Positions 17,708 to 26,823 are shown, counted from the first letter of the stretch. The stretch: 64,000 nt of DNA from Arenibacter sp. ARW7G5Y1 (GCF_003201775.1 NZ_QJJZ01000011.1:62001-126000), one strand, 5' to 3'. Made by a program: numbers and translations. Notes: generated by a model not told the origin, from the letters alone.

Positions 17708-17824
17708 ATTGAATATGGAATAAATAACAATTTCCTAAAAATTACCACAAAAGTCGATTAGTCCCAATGAAATGATTCATTTTTATTTACCTTTCTTTCC
17801 AACTAATTTTAATATCAAATACAC

Positions 17825-18271
17825 ATGTATAAGCCATTACTTCCCTTTCTCTGCCTTTTTATACTATACGGAAATGCGCAGGACTTTGATTTTCAGATAG
17901 ACCATTCGTCCGTGATTGTTAACGATCTGGATACCACGGCAGATTTCTATGCCAATATTTTGAAGTTAAAAGAGATACCACACCCGGACAAGGCCCCGGG
18001 ATTTCGTTGGTTTTTAGTGCAAGGTAACTCACAACTACATTTGATCTACAAGGATACCGTTGTGATGAAAAAGCATAAATCCATGCATCTCTGTCTGTCG
18101 ACCCCCCATTTGGATTCCTTTATTAAACATTTGGAAAGCAATAAGGTGGCCTATGAGGATTGGCCGGGAATAAAAGGGGCCGTTACATTGCGTTCGGATG
18201 GAGTGCGTCAAATTTACCTCAGAGACCCCGAAGGATATTGGATAGAAGTAAATAATGCCAAACATCATTGA
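17825..18271 (+). CDS. secreted VOC-family (glyoxalase-like) protein
   Basis: 148 residues. A signal peptide (MYKPLLPFLCLFILYGNAQ) is unusual for this mainly cytoplasmic fold. The body is a single VOC unit pair: FQIDHSSVIVNDLDTTADFY at the start, supplying a metal-type His, and GVRQIYLRDPEGYWIEVNNA at the end, supplying the Glu of E-V. A metal-dependent lyase, isomerase or dioxygenase activity is possible; no substrate can be assigned. Confidence 0.82.
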   Translation: MYKPLLPFLCLFILYGNAQDFDFQIDHSSVIVNDLDTTADFYANILKLKEIPHPDKAPGFRWFLVQGNSQLHLIYKDTVVMKKHKSMHLCLSTPHLDSFIKHLESNKVAYEDWPGIKGAVTLRSDGVRQIYLRDPEGYWIEVNNAKHH

Positions 18272-18340
18272 ATATATCTAAACAATAGTTTAACTAGAAT
18301 TAGTAAATTTGGGTATTAATGAAAAAATCCATTGAAGAAT

Positions 18341-18817
18341 ATGAATAAGGACAATTTGCAACGGAGTAACGTAATAGATAGCCTCCTTAAAAATGAAAGC
18401 CCTAATTGGCAGGAAGTCCTTTCCTCTGTAATTTCGGCTTTCGATTGTACCACTGGTACGATACATTTTTTGGATGAAAAGTCGGGATTGTTAAAGGTCC
18501 GGGCACATCAAGGTATTCCTCCGTTTTTAATCCCCAAGCTTTCTGAGATTCCTATTGGTAAAGGTATGGCCGGTATAGCGGCCGAGCGGCGTGAACCTGT
18601 TGAAATGTGCAATCTACAAACCGATGATTCGGGAGTGGCACGTCCTGCCGCCAAGGAAACAAAAGTAGAAGGCTCCATTGCGGTTCCAATGTTGCTCAAT
18701 GGAAAATTATACGGAACCTTGGGAATAGCCAAACCCGTTCCCTATGATTTTACGAAGGAAGAAGTGGGCGACTTATTAAGTATAGGAGAGAGAATAAGTG
18801 GGGTTATTGGCAGGTGA
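18341..18817 (+). CDS. GAF-domain protein
   Basis: 158 residues from the ATG at 18341; a TTG at 18332 would add three residues but ATG is preferred. The whole protein is one GAF domain: VISAFDCTTGTIHFLDEKSG, LKVRAHQGIP, PIGKGMAGIAAERREPVEMC, and VPMLLNGKLYGTLGIAKP. There is no output domain, so it is a stand-alone sensor or a methionine-sulfoxide-reductase-like or signalling adaptor. A TAAATTTG box at 18304-18311 could be its -7 element. It ends at a terminator shared with murA. Confidence 0.85.
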   Translation: MNKDNLQRSNVIDSLLKNESPNWQEVLSSVISAFDCTTGTIHFLDEKSGLLKVRAHQGIPPFLIPKLSEIPIGKGMAGIAAERREPVEMCNLQTDDSGVARPAAKETKVEGSIAVPMLLNGKLYGTLGIAKPVPYDFTKEEVGDLLSIGERISGVIGR

Positions 18818-18878
18818 AAAATTCATTTTTAATAAACTATTCGTTTCAACCAATAGAAACAATGGGCTATATAGATTA

Positions 18879-18912
18879 AAAAAGGACTGCCCAATGGATA
18901 GTCCTTTTTTTT
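18879..18912. terminator. bidirectional terminator between GAF gene and murA
   Basis: Arms AAAAAGGACT (18879-18888) and AGTCCTTTTT (from 18900), 11-base loop, with an A-run before and a T-run after. It suits both converging genes. Confidence 0.8.
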
Positions 18913-18935
18913 ATAATATTACGTTTTAACTTTTG

Positions 18936-20243
18936 TTAAACTCTTGTAATCTTGGCACCAATAGCCCGTAATCTCGTATCAATATTTTCGTAACCCCTGT
19001 CTATCTGTTCTATATTGTGTATGGTTGATGTGCCCTTGGCAGACAAAGCGGCTATCAGCAAGGAAACACCGGCCCTAATATCCGGGGATACCATGGTAGT
19101 GGCTTTTAGACTGGATTGAAAGTTATGTCCTATAACCGTAGCCCTATGTGGATCGCAAAGAATAATCTTGGCACCCATATCAATTAATTTATCTACAAAG
19201 AACAAACGGCTTTCAAACATTTTTTGGTGGATCAGAACCTCACCTTTGGCCTGTGTAGCCATCACTAGGATTATGCTCAACAAATCTGGCGTAAGTCCAG
19301 GCCATGGTGCATCGGCCACTGTTAAAATAGAACCGTCTATATAGTTTTGAATCTCATACCCTTCTTTGTGTTCGGGAATAACGATATCGTCTCCTTTCCG
19401 CTCCAATTGTATGCCCAACTTTCTAAAAACGGTTGGAATTTGACCCAGATCGTCCCAACTAACATCCTTGATCGTTAAATGGCTTCTGGTCATAGCCGCC
19501 AAGCCGATCCAACTACCGATCTCTATCATGTCCGGGAGCATTCTGTGATCTGTTCCACCTAGGCTGTCCACTCCTTCTATTTCCAATAAATTGGAACCGA
19601 TTCCCGTAATTTTGGCCCCCATCCTATTCAGCATTTTACACAATTGCTGTAAATAAGGTTCACAGGCAGCATTGTATATGGTGGTTTTGCCATCGGCCAA
19701 AACAGCTGCCATAACAATGTTTGCCGTTCCGGTAACCGACGCCTCGTCCAACAGCATATAGGTTCCCTTCAATTTTTTGGCTTCCACACCATAAAAGTGC
19801 TCCTCCTTGTTATATCGGAATTTGGCCCCCAATTTTATAAAACCTTCAAAGTGGGTATCCAAACGCCTTCGCCCTATTTTATCGCCCCCTGGTTTGGGAA
19901 TATATCCCTTGCCAAAACGCGCCAATAATGGACCTACGAGCATAATGGATCCCCTGAGTCCTCTACCGTCCTCTTTAAATTGGGCCGATTGCAGATAGTC
20001 CAAATTAATGTCATCTGCCATAAAAGTATATGACCCTTGACCTTTCTTTTGGATCTTGACCCCCAAATCCTCCAATAGGGATATTAGTTTGTTTACGTCT
20101 ACAATATCAGGGATATTGGTAATCGACACTTTTTCTGAAGTAAGTAGTACGGCACAGAGTATTTGTAATGCTTCATTCTTTGCCCCTTGCGGTGTAATCT
20201 CACCATGTAATTGATGACCGCCTTCTATTTTAAATGTTCCCAT
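18936..20243 (-). CDS. murA: UDP-N-acetylglucosamine 1-carboxyvinyltransferase MurA
   Basis: 435 residues, an EPSP-synthase-type fold. It transfers enolpyruvate from PEP to UDP-GlcNAc, the first committed step of peptidoglycan synthesis in the cytoplasm. Visible are the start with PQGAKNEALQ (Lys22 and Asn23 as in E. coli), GPLLARFGKGYIPKPGG, and late RAGVSLLIAALSAKGTS and NIDTRLRAIGAKI. At residue 121 the loop reads PGGDKIGRRRLD, so the position of E. coli Cys115 is Asp; enzymes with this change are known to be insensitive to fosfomycin. DUF4290 is encoded 15 bases upstream and is probably co-transcribed. Confidence 0.97.
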   Translation of the reverse strand: MGTFKIEGGHQLHGEITPQGAKNEALQILCAVLLTSEKVSITNIPDIVDVNKLISLLEDLGVKIQKKGQGSYTFMADDINLDYLQSAQFKEDGRGLRGSIMLVGPLLARFGKGYIPKPGGDKIGRRRLDTHFEGFIKLGAKFRYNKEEHFYGVEAKKLKGTYMLLDEASVTGTANIVMAAVLADGKTTIYNAACEPYLQQLCKMLNRMGAKITGIGSNLLEIEGVDSLGGTDHRMLPDMIEIGSWIGLAAMTRSHLTIKDVSWDDLGQIPTVFRKLGIQLERKGDDIVIPEHKEGYEIQNYIDGSILTVADAPWPGLTPDLLSIILVMATQAKGEVLIHQKMFESRLFFVDKLIDMGAKIILCDPHRATVIGHNFQSSLKATTMVSPDIRAGVSLLIAALSAKGTSTIHNIEQIDRGYENIDTRLRAIGAKITRV

Positions 20244-20258
20244 TAAGGTTTGAGAAGA

Positions 20259-20912
20259 TTAATACCGCTTTTTGCCGCGGTTTTGGTTTCTTTGCGTTTT
20301 TTTACCAGAATTGGTCCTTGGTGTTTTTGCCACACGATTCTTAAGGAATTGTCCACTTTCCGTCAAGTTTTCCCCTTCCTTGGCAAGGTCTATCTGTCCA
20401 TCGCTCAACTCGTAAAGATGCTTAAAAATAGCCTTGTCGTCCACAGTATCCTTATTCCAATTTAAGTAACACTTTTTCATGTGGTTGGCAATGGCATATT
20501 CCAATCCGTCGCGCATATCACCCTTTTCCCATTTTACGGCTACATCGATCATACGCTTTATGTTGTTTCCATAAAACCTATATTTTGGAAAATTCTGTGG
20601 GTATTCCAATGGCTCCGGACGCTTTTGTAGGGTCTCTTTGGAGGTTATGGGAAATGGTGATTCCACGTTCAATTTAAAATCGGACATGATAAACAATTGA
20701 TCCCAAAGTTTATGTTGAAAATCGGGAACGTCCCTCAAATGTGGTTGAATATTGCCCATAACACTTATAATGGCCTGGGCCACACGGTTACGTTCCGCAT
20801 CGTCTTCTATAGACATGGCATGGTCCACCATTTTTTGGAAATGGCGTCCATACTCGGGTATAATGAGCTTTGGTCGCTCAGTATTGTATTCTAAGTTTTC
20901 TACTAAATTCAA
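20259..20912 (-). CDS. DUF4290 protein
   Basis: 217 residues, starting at TTG (20910-20912); no in-frame ATG or other start precedes it before a stop, and the next ATG would remove the conserved N-terminus. Features of the family are IIPEYGRHFQKMVDHAMSIE, NPIQ-type segment MGNIQPHLRDVPDFQHKLWD, and YGNNIKRMIDVAVKWE. The C-terminus is a basic tail (NSGKKTQRNQNRGKKRY), suggesting nucleic-acid contact. The gene neighbours murA across Bacteroidota, but its function is unknown. Confidence 0.85.
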   Translation of the reverse strand: MNLVENLEYNTERPKLIIPEYGRHFQKMVDHAMSIEDDAERNRVAQAIISVMGNIQPHLRDVPDFQHKLWDQLFIMSDFKLNVESPFPITSKETLQKRPEPLEYPQNFPKYRFYGNNIKRMIDVAVKWEKGDMRDGLEYAIANHMKKCYLNWNKDTVDDKAIFKHLYELSDGQIDLAKEGENLTESGQFLKNRVAKTPRTNSGKKTQRNQNRGKKRY

Positions 20913-20999
20913 ATTGAAATATTTATTGCTATTTATTTATGATAAGGAAGTACTCTTATAACGTCTGCAAATTAACAAAATTATGCCACAAATACTATT

Positions 21000-21287
21000 T
21001 TAGAGTGATATTACCCCTTTTACTTCCCCTACTTCCTTATATTTACGTATTACTTCATCAGGGTTTTTTAGGTTTACCGTAATACTCAGACTGGTATATT
21101 TGGCATTTTTGGATTGCTTGGATTCGATCACAGCACCGGTATTGTCAAAAATTTCCTGAATCTGTTTAATTTTTTCAGTGTCGGTCGGGACTATAAACTT
21201 ATATAGGTAATTGGAAGGCCATTTACTACTTTCCGCCAATTGTTCCTTTAATCTACTATAAAATTCCTCTGATTTATCCTGATCCAT
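21000..21287 (-). CDS. DUF493 (YbeD-like) protein
   Basis: 95 residues. The pattern of WPSNYLYKFIVPTD, a central IFDNTGAVIESKQSKNAKY and a final PDEVIRKYKEVGEVKGVISL matches DUF493, an ACT-like ferredoxin fold. In E. coli the relative YbeD is linked to lipoate metabolism, but no such role is shown here. It is transcribed away from the AAA-recQ-fmt operon. Confidence 0.85.
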   Translation of the reverse strand: MDQDKSEEFYSRLKEQLAESSKWPSNYLYKFIVPTDTEKIKQIQEIFDNTGAVIESKQSKNAKYTSLSITVNLKNPDEVIRKYKEVGEVKGVISL

Positions 21288-21402
21288 GCCGATGTTTTTG
21301 CAAATATATAAAGTATCGCTGTCAATTTTTTAATCTTAAGGCTATTTCATTACTTTGCAGCACTAATTTGTACATATAAATACCATATTTAAACACCGCT
21401 AT

Positions 21403-21945
21403 TTGAATTTAGAAAGAATTGTCATTACAGGTGGACCCAGTACCGGAAAAACATCGGTCATAGAAAAAATTGAAAGGGAAGGCTTCTTTTGTTTTAGTGA
21501 AATATCCCGTGAGATTACATTGGAAGCTAGGGAGCAGGGCATTCCCCAATTATTCGTTTCAGATCCCCTGCTTTTTAGTGAAAGAATTATTGAAGGGAGG
21601 ATCCGGCAATTCCAAGCAGCCAACCAAATGGGCAGACCCATGGTTTTTTTTGATCGTGGAATTCCGGACGTGGTGGCCTATATGGATTGTTTTGGGCAGC
21701 CCTATGGTGATGATTTTATAGAAAGCTGTAAAAAATATAAATACGACCACATATTTTTATTGCCACCTTGGAAAGAAATCCACGAGTCTGACAATGAACG
21801 TTATGAAAACTTCGAAGAAGCGGAACGAATCCATACCTTTTTGGATAAAGCCTACACCAACTACGGCTACAAAATTATACCTGTTCCCAAGGAAACCGTA
21901 GAAGGAAGGGTTACCTTTATACTCAATAAATTAAAAAGGCTATAG
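21403..21945 (+). CDS. AAA-type NTPase (AAA_28 family)
   Basis: 180 residues from a TTG start; the Walker A motif ITGGPSTGKTSVIEKI comes so early (residues 7-22) that no later start is possible. The segment MVFFDRGIPDVVAYMDCFGQ provides Walker B-like and base-recognition residues, and a lid with Arg (ERYENFEEAERIH) follows. It resembles kinases of nucleotides or nicotinamide riboside, substrate unknown. Its stop overlaps the recQ GTG start by one base, so the two are translationally coupled. Confidence 0.82.
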   Translation: MNLERIVITGGPSTGKTSVIEKIEREGFFCFSEISREITLEAREQGIPQLFVSDPLLFSERIIEGRIRQFQAANQMGRPMVFFDRGIPDVVAYMDCFGQPYGDDFIESCKKYKYDHIFLLPPWKEIHESDNERYENFEEAERIHTFLDKAYTNYGYKIIPVPKETVEGRVTFILNKLKRL

Positions 21946-23849
21946 TGCATCAGCACCCTAAGGATATATTGAAAAAAGTTTGGGGATTTCCGGATTTTAA
22001 AAATTCCCAGGAAGACATCATAGGCGCAGTATTGGAAGGGCAGGATGTTATGGCGCTGCTTCCTACGGGAGGTGGTAAGTCCTTGTGCTATCAGGTACCT
22101 GCATTGGCCCGTGAAGGTATTTGTATTGTGGTATCGCCCCTGATAGCCCTGATAAGGAACCAGGTGGACACCCTTAAAAAATTAGGCATAAAAGCAATTG
22201 CCCTTACCGGGGGAATTTCCTTTGAAGAAGTGAACAACCTATTGGACAATTGCCTGTATGGCAACTATAAGTTCCTATACCTATCCCCAGAAAGACTACA
22301 ACAGGAATTGGTAAAGGAGCGTATCAGGCAAATGAACGTAAACCTTATTGCCATTGATGAAGCCCATTGCATTTCGCAATGGGGCAACGATTTTAGACCT
22401 GCCTACCTGGAATGCCATATTTTGAAGGAACTTGCACCTAATGCTCCTATGATAGCATTGACCGCTACGGCAACTGAAACGGTGGTAAAGGATATCTGCG
22501 AAAATTTACATTTGGAACAACCCTTGGTAGTCAAGGATTCCTTTTCAAGGAACAATATTACCTTCAGTGTTTGCTTGGAAGAGGACAAAAAATACCGCCT
22601 TAAGGAATTATGTGCCCAGACCAATACGAGCACCATAGTATATGTACGTAGCAGAAAAATGACCATGGAATTGTCTTACTACCTTACACGACAAGGACAT
22701 ACGGCTACATTTTTTCATGGGGGTATTTCCAAAAAGGACAAGGACTCCCGCTTAAACCAGTGGTTGGAAAACAAAGTAAAGATCATGGTGGCCACCAATG
22801 CTTTTGGGATGGGTATAGACAAGCCGGATGTTGGACTCGTTGTACATTACCAAATTCCGGACAGTATGGAAAACTACTTTCAGGAAGCGGGAAGGGCCGG
22901 ACGGGACGGAAAACCGGCAAGAGCGGTTTTAATTACCAACCTCACGGATGAGGCCCAGGTGCGCAAGCAATTTTTAGGGGTCTTGCCCAATGTTGACTTT
23001 CTTAAATTATTGTATAGAAAATTGGCCAACTATTTTCAAATCCCCTTTGGGGAAGGTAGTGGTGAAACCTATCAATTGCCCTTTAATGCCTTTTGCGAAA
23101 CCTATAAACTGAATACTACCTTAACATATAATGGTTTAAGGTTATTGGATCAAAACTCTGTAATATCCCTAACGGAAGCTTTTTCTCAAAAAACCACGAT
23201 CCGCATGTTAGCTTCCAAGCATCAAATTTTCGATTACTTGGATAAAAATCAGGCATCGGCACCTATCATACAAACCATTCTGAGAACTTACGGAGGTGTT
23301 TTCGATTTCGACACCAAAATAAATTCCCTATTGATTTCGCGAAAAGCCAACAAGAGTGAAAAGGAGGTAATAACCGTTCTGGAAAAACTGGAAAAAGATG
23401 AAATAATTGAATACCATGCACAACACAGCGACCTTGAAATTACATTTTTGGTACCTAGGGAGGATGAACGCACGATCAATATCTTTGCTAAAAAAATAAA
23501 ACAGATACAGCAGGTAAAAAAAGACAATGTAGAAAGTATGTTGTCTTATATTAAGGATGGCAATCTTTGCAGAAGTAGGCATATTCTAAACTACTTTGGT
23601 GAAACAGCCAACGCCAACTGTGGAAAATGTGATGTGTGTCTTCAAAAAAATCCAATTGGCAATGAAGTATTAAAAATTATAGAGCAGGATATCTTACAAG
23701 TTTTAATGGTAAAAAAAGAAAGCTCCAGAAGCCTGATGAAATTATTGAGCTATAAGGAAAGTTCCATTATTTTGGCTTTACAGAGATTATTGGAAGAGCA
23801 AAGAATAAGGGTAAATTCTATTAACCAGTACGAAATAATCAAAAAATGA
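21945..23849 (+). CDS. recQ: RecQ-family ATP-dependent DNA helicase
   Basis: 634 residues from a GTG start that overlaps the previous stop. SF2 motifs are complete: Walker A LLPTGGGKSLCYQVPAL, DEAH box AIDEAHCISQWGNDFRPAY, VATNAFGMGIDKPDVGLVVH, and QEAGRAGRDGKPARA. A Cys cluster for zinc follows (CRSRHILNYFG... CGKCDVC, about 545-570), then a winged-helix end. No HRDC domain is visible. It unwinds DNA with 3'-5' polarity in recombination and fork repair. Its stop overlaps the fmt ATG by four bases. Confidence 0.95.
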   Translation: MHQHPKDILKKVWGFPDFKNSQEDIIGAVLEGQDVMALLPTGGGKSLCYQVPALAREGICIVVSPLIALIRNQVDTLKKLGIKAIALTGGISFEEVNNLLDNCLYGNYKFLYLSPERLQQELVKERIRQMNVNLIAIDEAHCISQWGNDFRPAYLECHILKELAPNAPMIALTATATETVVKDICENLHLEQPLVVKDSFSRNNITFSVCLEEDKKYRLKELCAQTNTSTIVYVRSRKMTMELSYYLTRQGHTATFFHGGISKKDKDSRLNQWLENKVKIMVATNAFGMGIDKPDVGLVVHYQIPDSMENYFQEAGRAGRDGKPARAVLITNLTDEAQVRKQFLGVLPNVDFLKLLYRKLANYFQIPFGEGSGETYQLPFNAFCETYKLNTTLTYNGLRLLDQNSVISLTEAFSQKTTIRMLASKHQIFDYLDKNQASAPIIQTILRTYGGVFDFDTKINSLLISRKANKSEKEVITVLEKLEKDEIIEYHAQHSDLEITFLVPREDERTINIFAKKIKQIQQVKKDNVESMLSYIKDGNLCRSRHILNYFGETANANCGKCDVCLQKNPIGNEVLKIIEQDILQVLMVKKESSRSLMKLLSYKESSIILALQRLLEEQRIRVNSINQYEIIKK

Positions 23850-24793
23850 GCAAACCACGAATAGTGTTTATGGGTACCCCGGATTTCGCCGTGGCCATTT
23901 TGGATAAGCTAGTAAAAAATGACTGTAATATTGTTGGGGTCATTACTGCACCGGACAAGCCTGCCGGCCGAGGAAGGAAATTACACGAATCTGCCGTGAA
24001 GGTGTATGCCGTGGAACATGGCTTACAGATTATGCAGCCCACCAATTTAAAGGATCCCAATTTTATAGAGGATTTGAAAAGATTACAACCCGAGCTTCAG
24101 GTAGTAGTGGCTTTTAGAATGTTGCCCAAGTCTGTATGGGATATGCCCAAGTTGGGCACTTTTAACCTTCATGCTTCCCTCCTGCCCCAATACCGGGGAG
24201 CGGCTCCAATTAATTGGGCCATAATAAACGGAGAAAAGGAAACCGGGGCAACCACTTTCTTTATTGATGATAAAATTGATACCGGCGCCATATTGCTTCA
24301 AAAGAAAACGAGCATCACGGAAGAGGATACTGCCGGTACCTTACACGATAAGTTAATGCATCTTGGGGCGGATCTGGTCTTGGAAACCATAAATAAATTG
24401 GAGAAGGGGGAAATTGAGCCTAGTGAACAACAGGAAGAAAAACCATTAAAAGAGGCCCACAAACTTCATAAAGAAACCTGTGAGATCAATTGGAACCATG
24501 ATATTGCAAGCATCTATAATTTTATTAGGGGATTAAGCCCCTATCCCACTGCATGGACTACCCTGCACAATGGGCAGGATAAACTTTTCCTAAAGGTATA
24601 CTCCGCCAAAATGGATTTGGAAGAGCACCATTTAAAGGTAGGAAGCGTTGTAGCTACCAAAAGTGAACTAAAGGTGGCCGTAGTGGGAGGTTTTATCCAT
24701 TTATTGGAAATTCAATTACCCGGGAAACGAAAAATGAGCACCAAAGAGGTGTTGAACGGACTAAAATTAACAGAAAACGTCTATGTTCGGTAA
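23846..24793 (+). CDS. fmt: methionyl-tRNA formyltransferase
   Basis: 315 residues, standard length. The N-terminal catalytic domain has IVFMGTPDFAVAILDKL, TAPDKPAGRGRKL and the catalytic segment FNLHASLLPQYRGAAPINWA with Asn and His, then FFIDDKIDTGAILLQ with the catalytic Asp. The C-terminal oligonucleotide-binding-like domain begins about residue 205 (INWNHDIASIYNFIRGLSPY). It formylates initiator Met-tRNA with 10-formyl-THF. ATGA overlap with recQ indicates one operon AAA-recQ-fmt. Confidence 0.97.
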   Translation: MSKPRIVFMGTPDFAVAILDKLVKNDCNIVGVITAPDKPAGRGRKLHESAVKVYAVEHGLQIMQPTNLKDPNFIEDLKRLQPELQVVVAFRMLPKSVWDMPKLGTFNLHASLLPQYRGAAPINWAIINGEKETGATTFFIDDKIDTGAILLQKKTSITEEDTAGTLHDKLMHLGADLVLETINKLEKGEIEPSEQQEEKPLKEAHKLHKETCEINWNHDIASIYNFIRGLSPYPTAWTTLHNGQDKLFLKVYSAKMDLEEHHLKVGSVVATKSELKVAVVGGFIHLLEIQLPGKRKMSTKEVLNGLKLTENVYVR

Positions 24794-24896
24794 ACCCCCA
24801 TGTTCATTGGGGGTACGACAAAACGTAAAAAACCTCCTACTTTATCAACAAACGTTTCAAGTTATTAACAAAAATGCGGATTTCCCCCTGTTTTAC

Positions 24897-24926
24897 TTGT
24901 GTTAATGGCAAATCCGTATAAATTTG
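24897..24926 (+). promoter_or_regulatory. Bacteroidota-type promoter of the HU gene
   Basis: TTG (24897-24899), 19-base spacer, then TAAATTTG (24919-24926): an exact fit to the -33/-7 consensus of Bacteroidota. Transcription would begin near 24933, giving a leader of about 40 bases before the ATG at 24972. Confidence 0.65.
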
Positions 24927-24971
24927 TTGAAGTATTTAATTATAATTAATAACACTTAATTTATCGAAATT

Positions 24972-25244
24972 ATGAACAAAACAGAATTAATCGATGCAAT
25001 GGCAGCTGATGCTGGCATTACTAAAGCAGCAGCTAAAAAGGCATTGGAATCTTTCCTTGGAAACGTTGAAGGTTCTCTAAAAAAAGGTGGTAGAGTATCT
25101 CTAGTAGGTTTCGGATCTTGGTCTGTATCTAAAAGAAATGCAAGAGAAGGTAGAAATCCATCAACTGGAAAGACTATCCAAATTGCAGCTAAAAATGTAG
25201 TGAAGTTTAAGGCAGGTGCTGATTTGAGCGGTGCAGTAAACTAA
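24972..25244 (+). CDS. HU-family DNA-binding protein
   Basis: 90 residues, the normal HU size. Motifs are MNKTELIDAMAADAGITKAA at the N-terminus, the arm-forming GRVSLVGFGSWSVSKRNARE and GRNPSTGKTIQIAA, and VKFKAGADLSGAVN at the end. It bends and compacts DNA as a dimer. A consensus promoter precedes it and a strong terminator follows, so it is monocistronic and probably highly expressed. Confidence 0.96.
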   Translation: MNKTELIDAMAADAGITKAAAKKALESFLGNVEGSLKKGGRVSLVGFGSWSVSKRNAREGRNPSTGKTIQIAAKNVVKFKAGADLSGAVN

Positions 25245-25266
25245 TCATAATATTATTATACATTGA

Positions 25267-25297
25267 AAGCACTTCTCTAAACGGAAGTGCTTTTTTT
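25267..25297 (+). terminator. Rho-independent terminator after HU gene
   Basis: Arms AAGCACTTC (25267-25275) and GAAGTGCTT (25284-25292) with an 8-base loop and a seven-T tail. Confidence 0.85.
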
Positions 25298-25358
25298 GTA
25301 CAAAAGACTTTTCAGATTAACGGAATTGTTATATTTTAGAGATACTAGAACAAACAAT

Positions 25359-25919
25359 ATGGTTGCTGAAAAGCCAAAAAAAGGCAAACTCCTTATTGCT
25401 GAGCCTACACTTTCAGGTGATGTTTCCTTTAACAGATCTATAGTCCTGTTAGCGGAACACAACCAAGAGGGGTCCGTTGGTTTTATTTTAAACAAGCCTT
25501 TGGACTACAGTATAAATGATCTGGTTACCGAAATAGATCTACCTTTTCAGGTATACAATGGTGGTCCGGTAGAACAGGACAATCTTTATTTTATCCATAA
25601 AGTACCGGAACTCATAGAAAATAGCATTGAAATTTCTGACGGCATCTATTGGGGTGGGGATTTTGGAGCTATTGTGGACTTAATCAATAATAAGGTCATT
25701 TCTGAAAACGATATCCGCTTCTTTTTAGGCTATTCGGGATGGTCTTCCCTGCAATTGGATCAGGAATTAAGTTCCAAATCGTGGGTCGTAGTAAAGAATG
25801 TCTATGAAAGTGCCATTATTCAAAAGTCTTCCAATGCTTTTTGGAAGGAAAAAATGATGGAATTGGGTGGAAATTACCTCATATGGTCCAATGCCCCTGA
25901 AAACCCCAACTTAAATTAA
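25359..25919 (+). CDS. YqgE/AlgH family protein
   Basis: 186 residues from the ATG at 25359. A longer frame with GTG at 25287 would start inside the HU terminator, so the ATG is chosen, and it gives the usual family length. Family marks are KGKLLIAEPTLSGDVSFNRS, GSVGFILNKPLDYSINDL, FQVYNGGPVEQDNLYFIH and FFLGYSGWSSLQLDQEL. The structure is known but the biochemical role of the family (DUF179) is not. It converges with the minus-strand aminotransferase, two bases apart. Confidence 0.93.
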   Translation: MVAEKPKKGKLLIAEPTLSGDVSFNRSIVLLAEHNQEGSVGFILNKPLDYSINDLVTEIDLPFQVYNGGPVEQDNLYFIHKVPELIENSIEISDGIYWGGDFGAIVDLINNKVISENDIRFFLGYSGWSSLQLDQELSSKSWVVVKNVYESAIIQKSSNAFWKEKMMELGGNYLIWSNAPENPNLN

Positions 25920-25921
25920 TT

Positions 25922-26770
25922 TTACTGATCCAGCCGGGCAGTCGCATTGAGTTTGCCCAATAGATCGGCAGCTACTGTTGTTTCGTACTCCTTCTTTCTG
26001 TACTTTGTAATGGGTTGTATACCAATTATGGCATTGGTTATGAACAACTCATCCGCCTTCTGTAGCTCGAAGGGAGAAATGAAAGATTCCTCAAAATGGT
26101 ACTTGTCCAGTGCCCCTAGAATAGCGATCAACTTTTTCCTAACTATTCCATTAAGACAACCGTCTTTTAAGGAAGGGGTCTTAATTGTATGGTCTTTCAC
26201 TAAAAAGAGATTGCCATTTAAGGCTTCCACTACCTTTTTTTCATTGTTGAGCAATAAACAATTCTGGTAACCATTCTCAGCTGCAAAAATACTCCCCACT
26301 ACGTTGATTACCTTATTATTGGTCTTTAGGGTAGAGAGCATATCCGGATTCACATAAAAATCCTTAAAGAGCTCTACTTCGTAGGCACTATTATCCAATG
26401 TATAGAAAGGGGAATCCATTAAACTTGCTTCAATGATATAGGATACGTCATTGGTTTCCGGAAGATATAGTCCGCCATTATTTCTAAAAACCGTAAAGCG
26501 TAGCCGGGCCGGTTTATCCAATAGGCCATTGGCTTCCACGCAGGCCAGAAGCTGTTCCTCTAAAAATTCCATGGTAAAATCCATGGGAATTTCCATTCTC
26601 AAAATCCGCATGGAAGCCATGAGTCGGAGATAGTGGTCTTCCCAAAAGAATATTTTTCCGTTTACTACCCTAATGGATTCGAACAGGGCATCGCCATAGC
26701 GCAGTCCCCTATTCTGGTGATTAAGGTAAGAAGTGTTTTTAGAAAGTAGGTTTCCGTTAAAATTAACCAT
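25922..26770 (-). CDS. class IV aminotransferase
   Basis: 282 residues, PLP-dependent fold type IV (branched-chain aminotransferase, D-amino-acid aminotransferase or aminodeoxychorismate lyase group). Evidence: MVNFNGNLLSKNTSYLNHQN, GLRYGDALFESIRVVNGKIF, the Lys-bearing MLSTLKTNNKVINVVGSIFA, and LFITNAIIGIQPITKYRKK near the end. Which of the three activities applies cannot be decided here. The start codon lies immediately after the T-run of a terminator-like hairpin (26771-26796), leaving no ordinary leader, which suggests unusual control. Confidence 0.88.
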   Translation of the reverse strand: MVNFNGNLLSKNTSYLNHQNRGLRYGDALFESIRVVNGKIFFWEDHYLRLMASMRILRMEIPMDFTMEFLEEQLLACVEANGLLDKPARLRFTVFRNNGGLYLPETNDVSYIIEASLMDSPFYTLDNSAYEVELFKDFYVNPDMLSTLKTNNKVINVVGSIFAAENGYQNCLLLNNEKKVVEALNGNLFLVKDHTIKTPSLKDGCLNGIVRKKLIAILGALDKYHFEESFISPFELQKADELFITNAIIGIQPITKYRKKEYETTVAADLLGKLNATARLDQ

Positions 26771-26796
26771 AAAAAAAGCCTTGAAAAATCAAGGCC
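26771..26796 (-). terminator. minus-strand terminator abutting an aminotransferase start
   Basis: Read on the minus strand: GGCCTTG/CAAGGC stem, loop ATTTTT, then seven T. The T-run touches the ATG of the downstream aminotransferase gene, with no space for a ribosome site. It ends the START-like gene transcript or acts as an attenuator. Confidence 0.7.
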
Positions 26797-26823
26797 AAAG
26801 ATACATTATATTCCCTTAATGTA

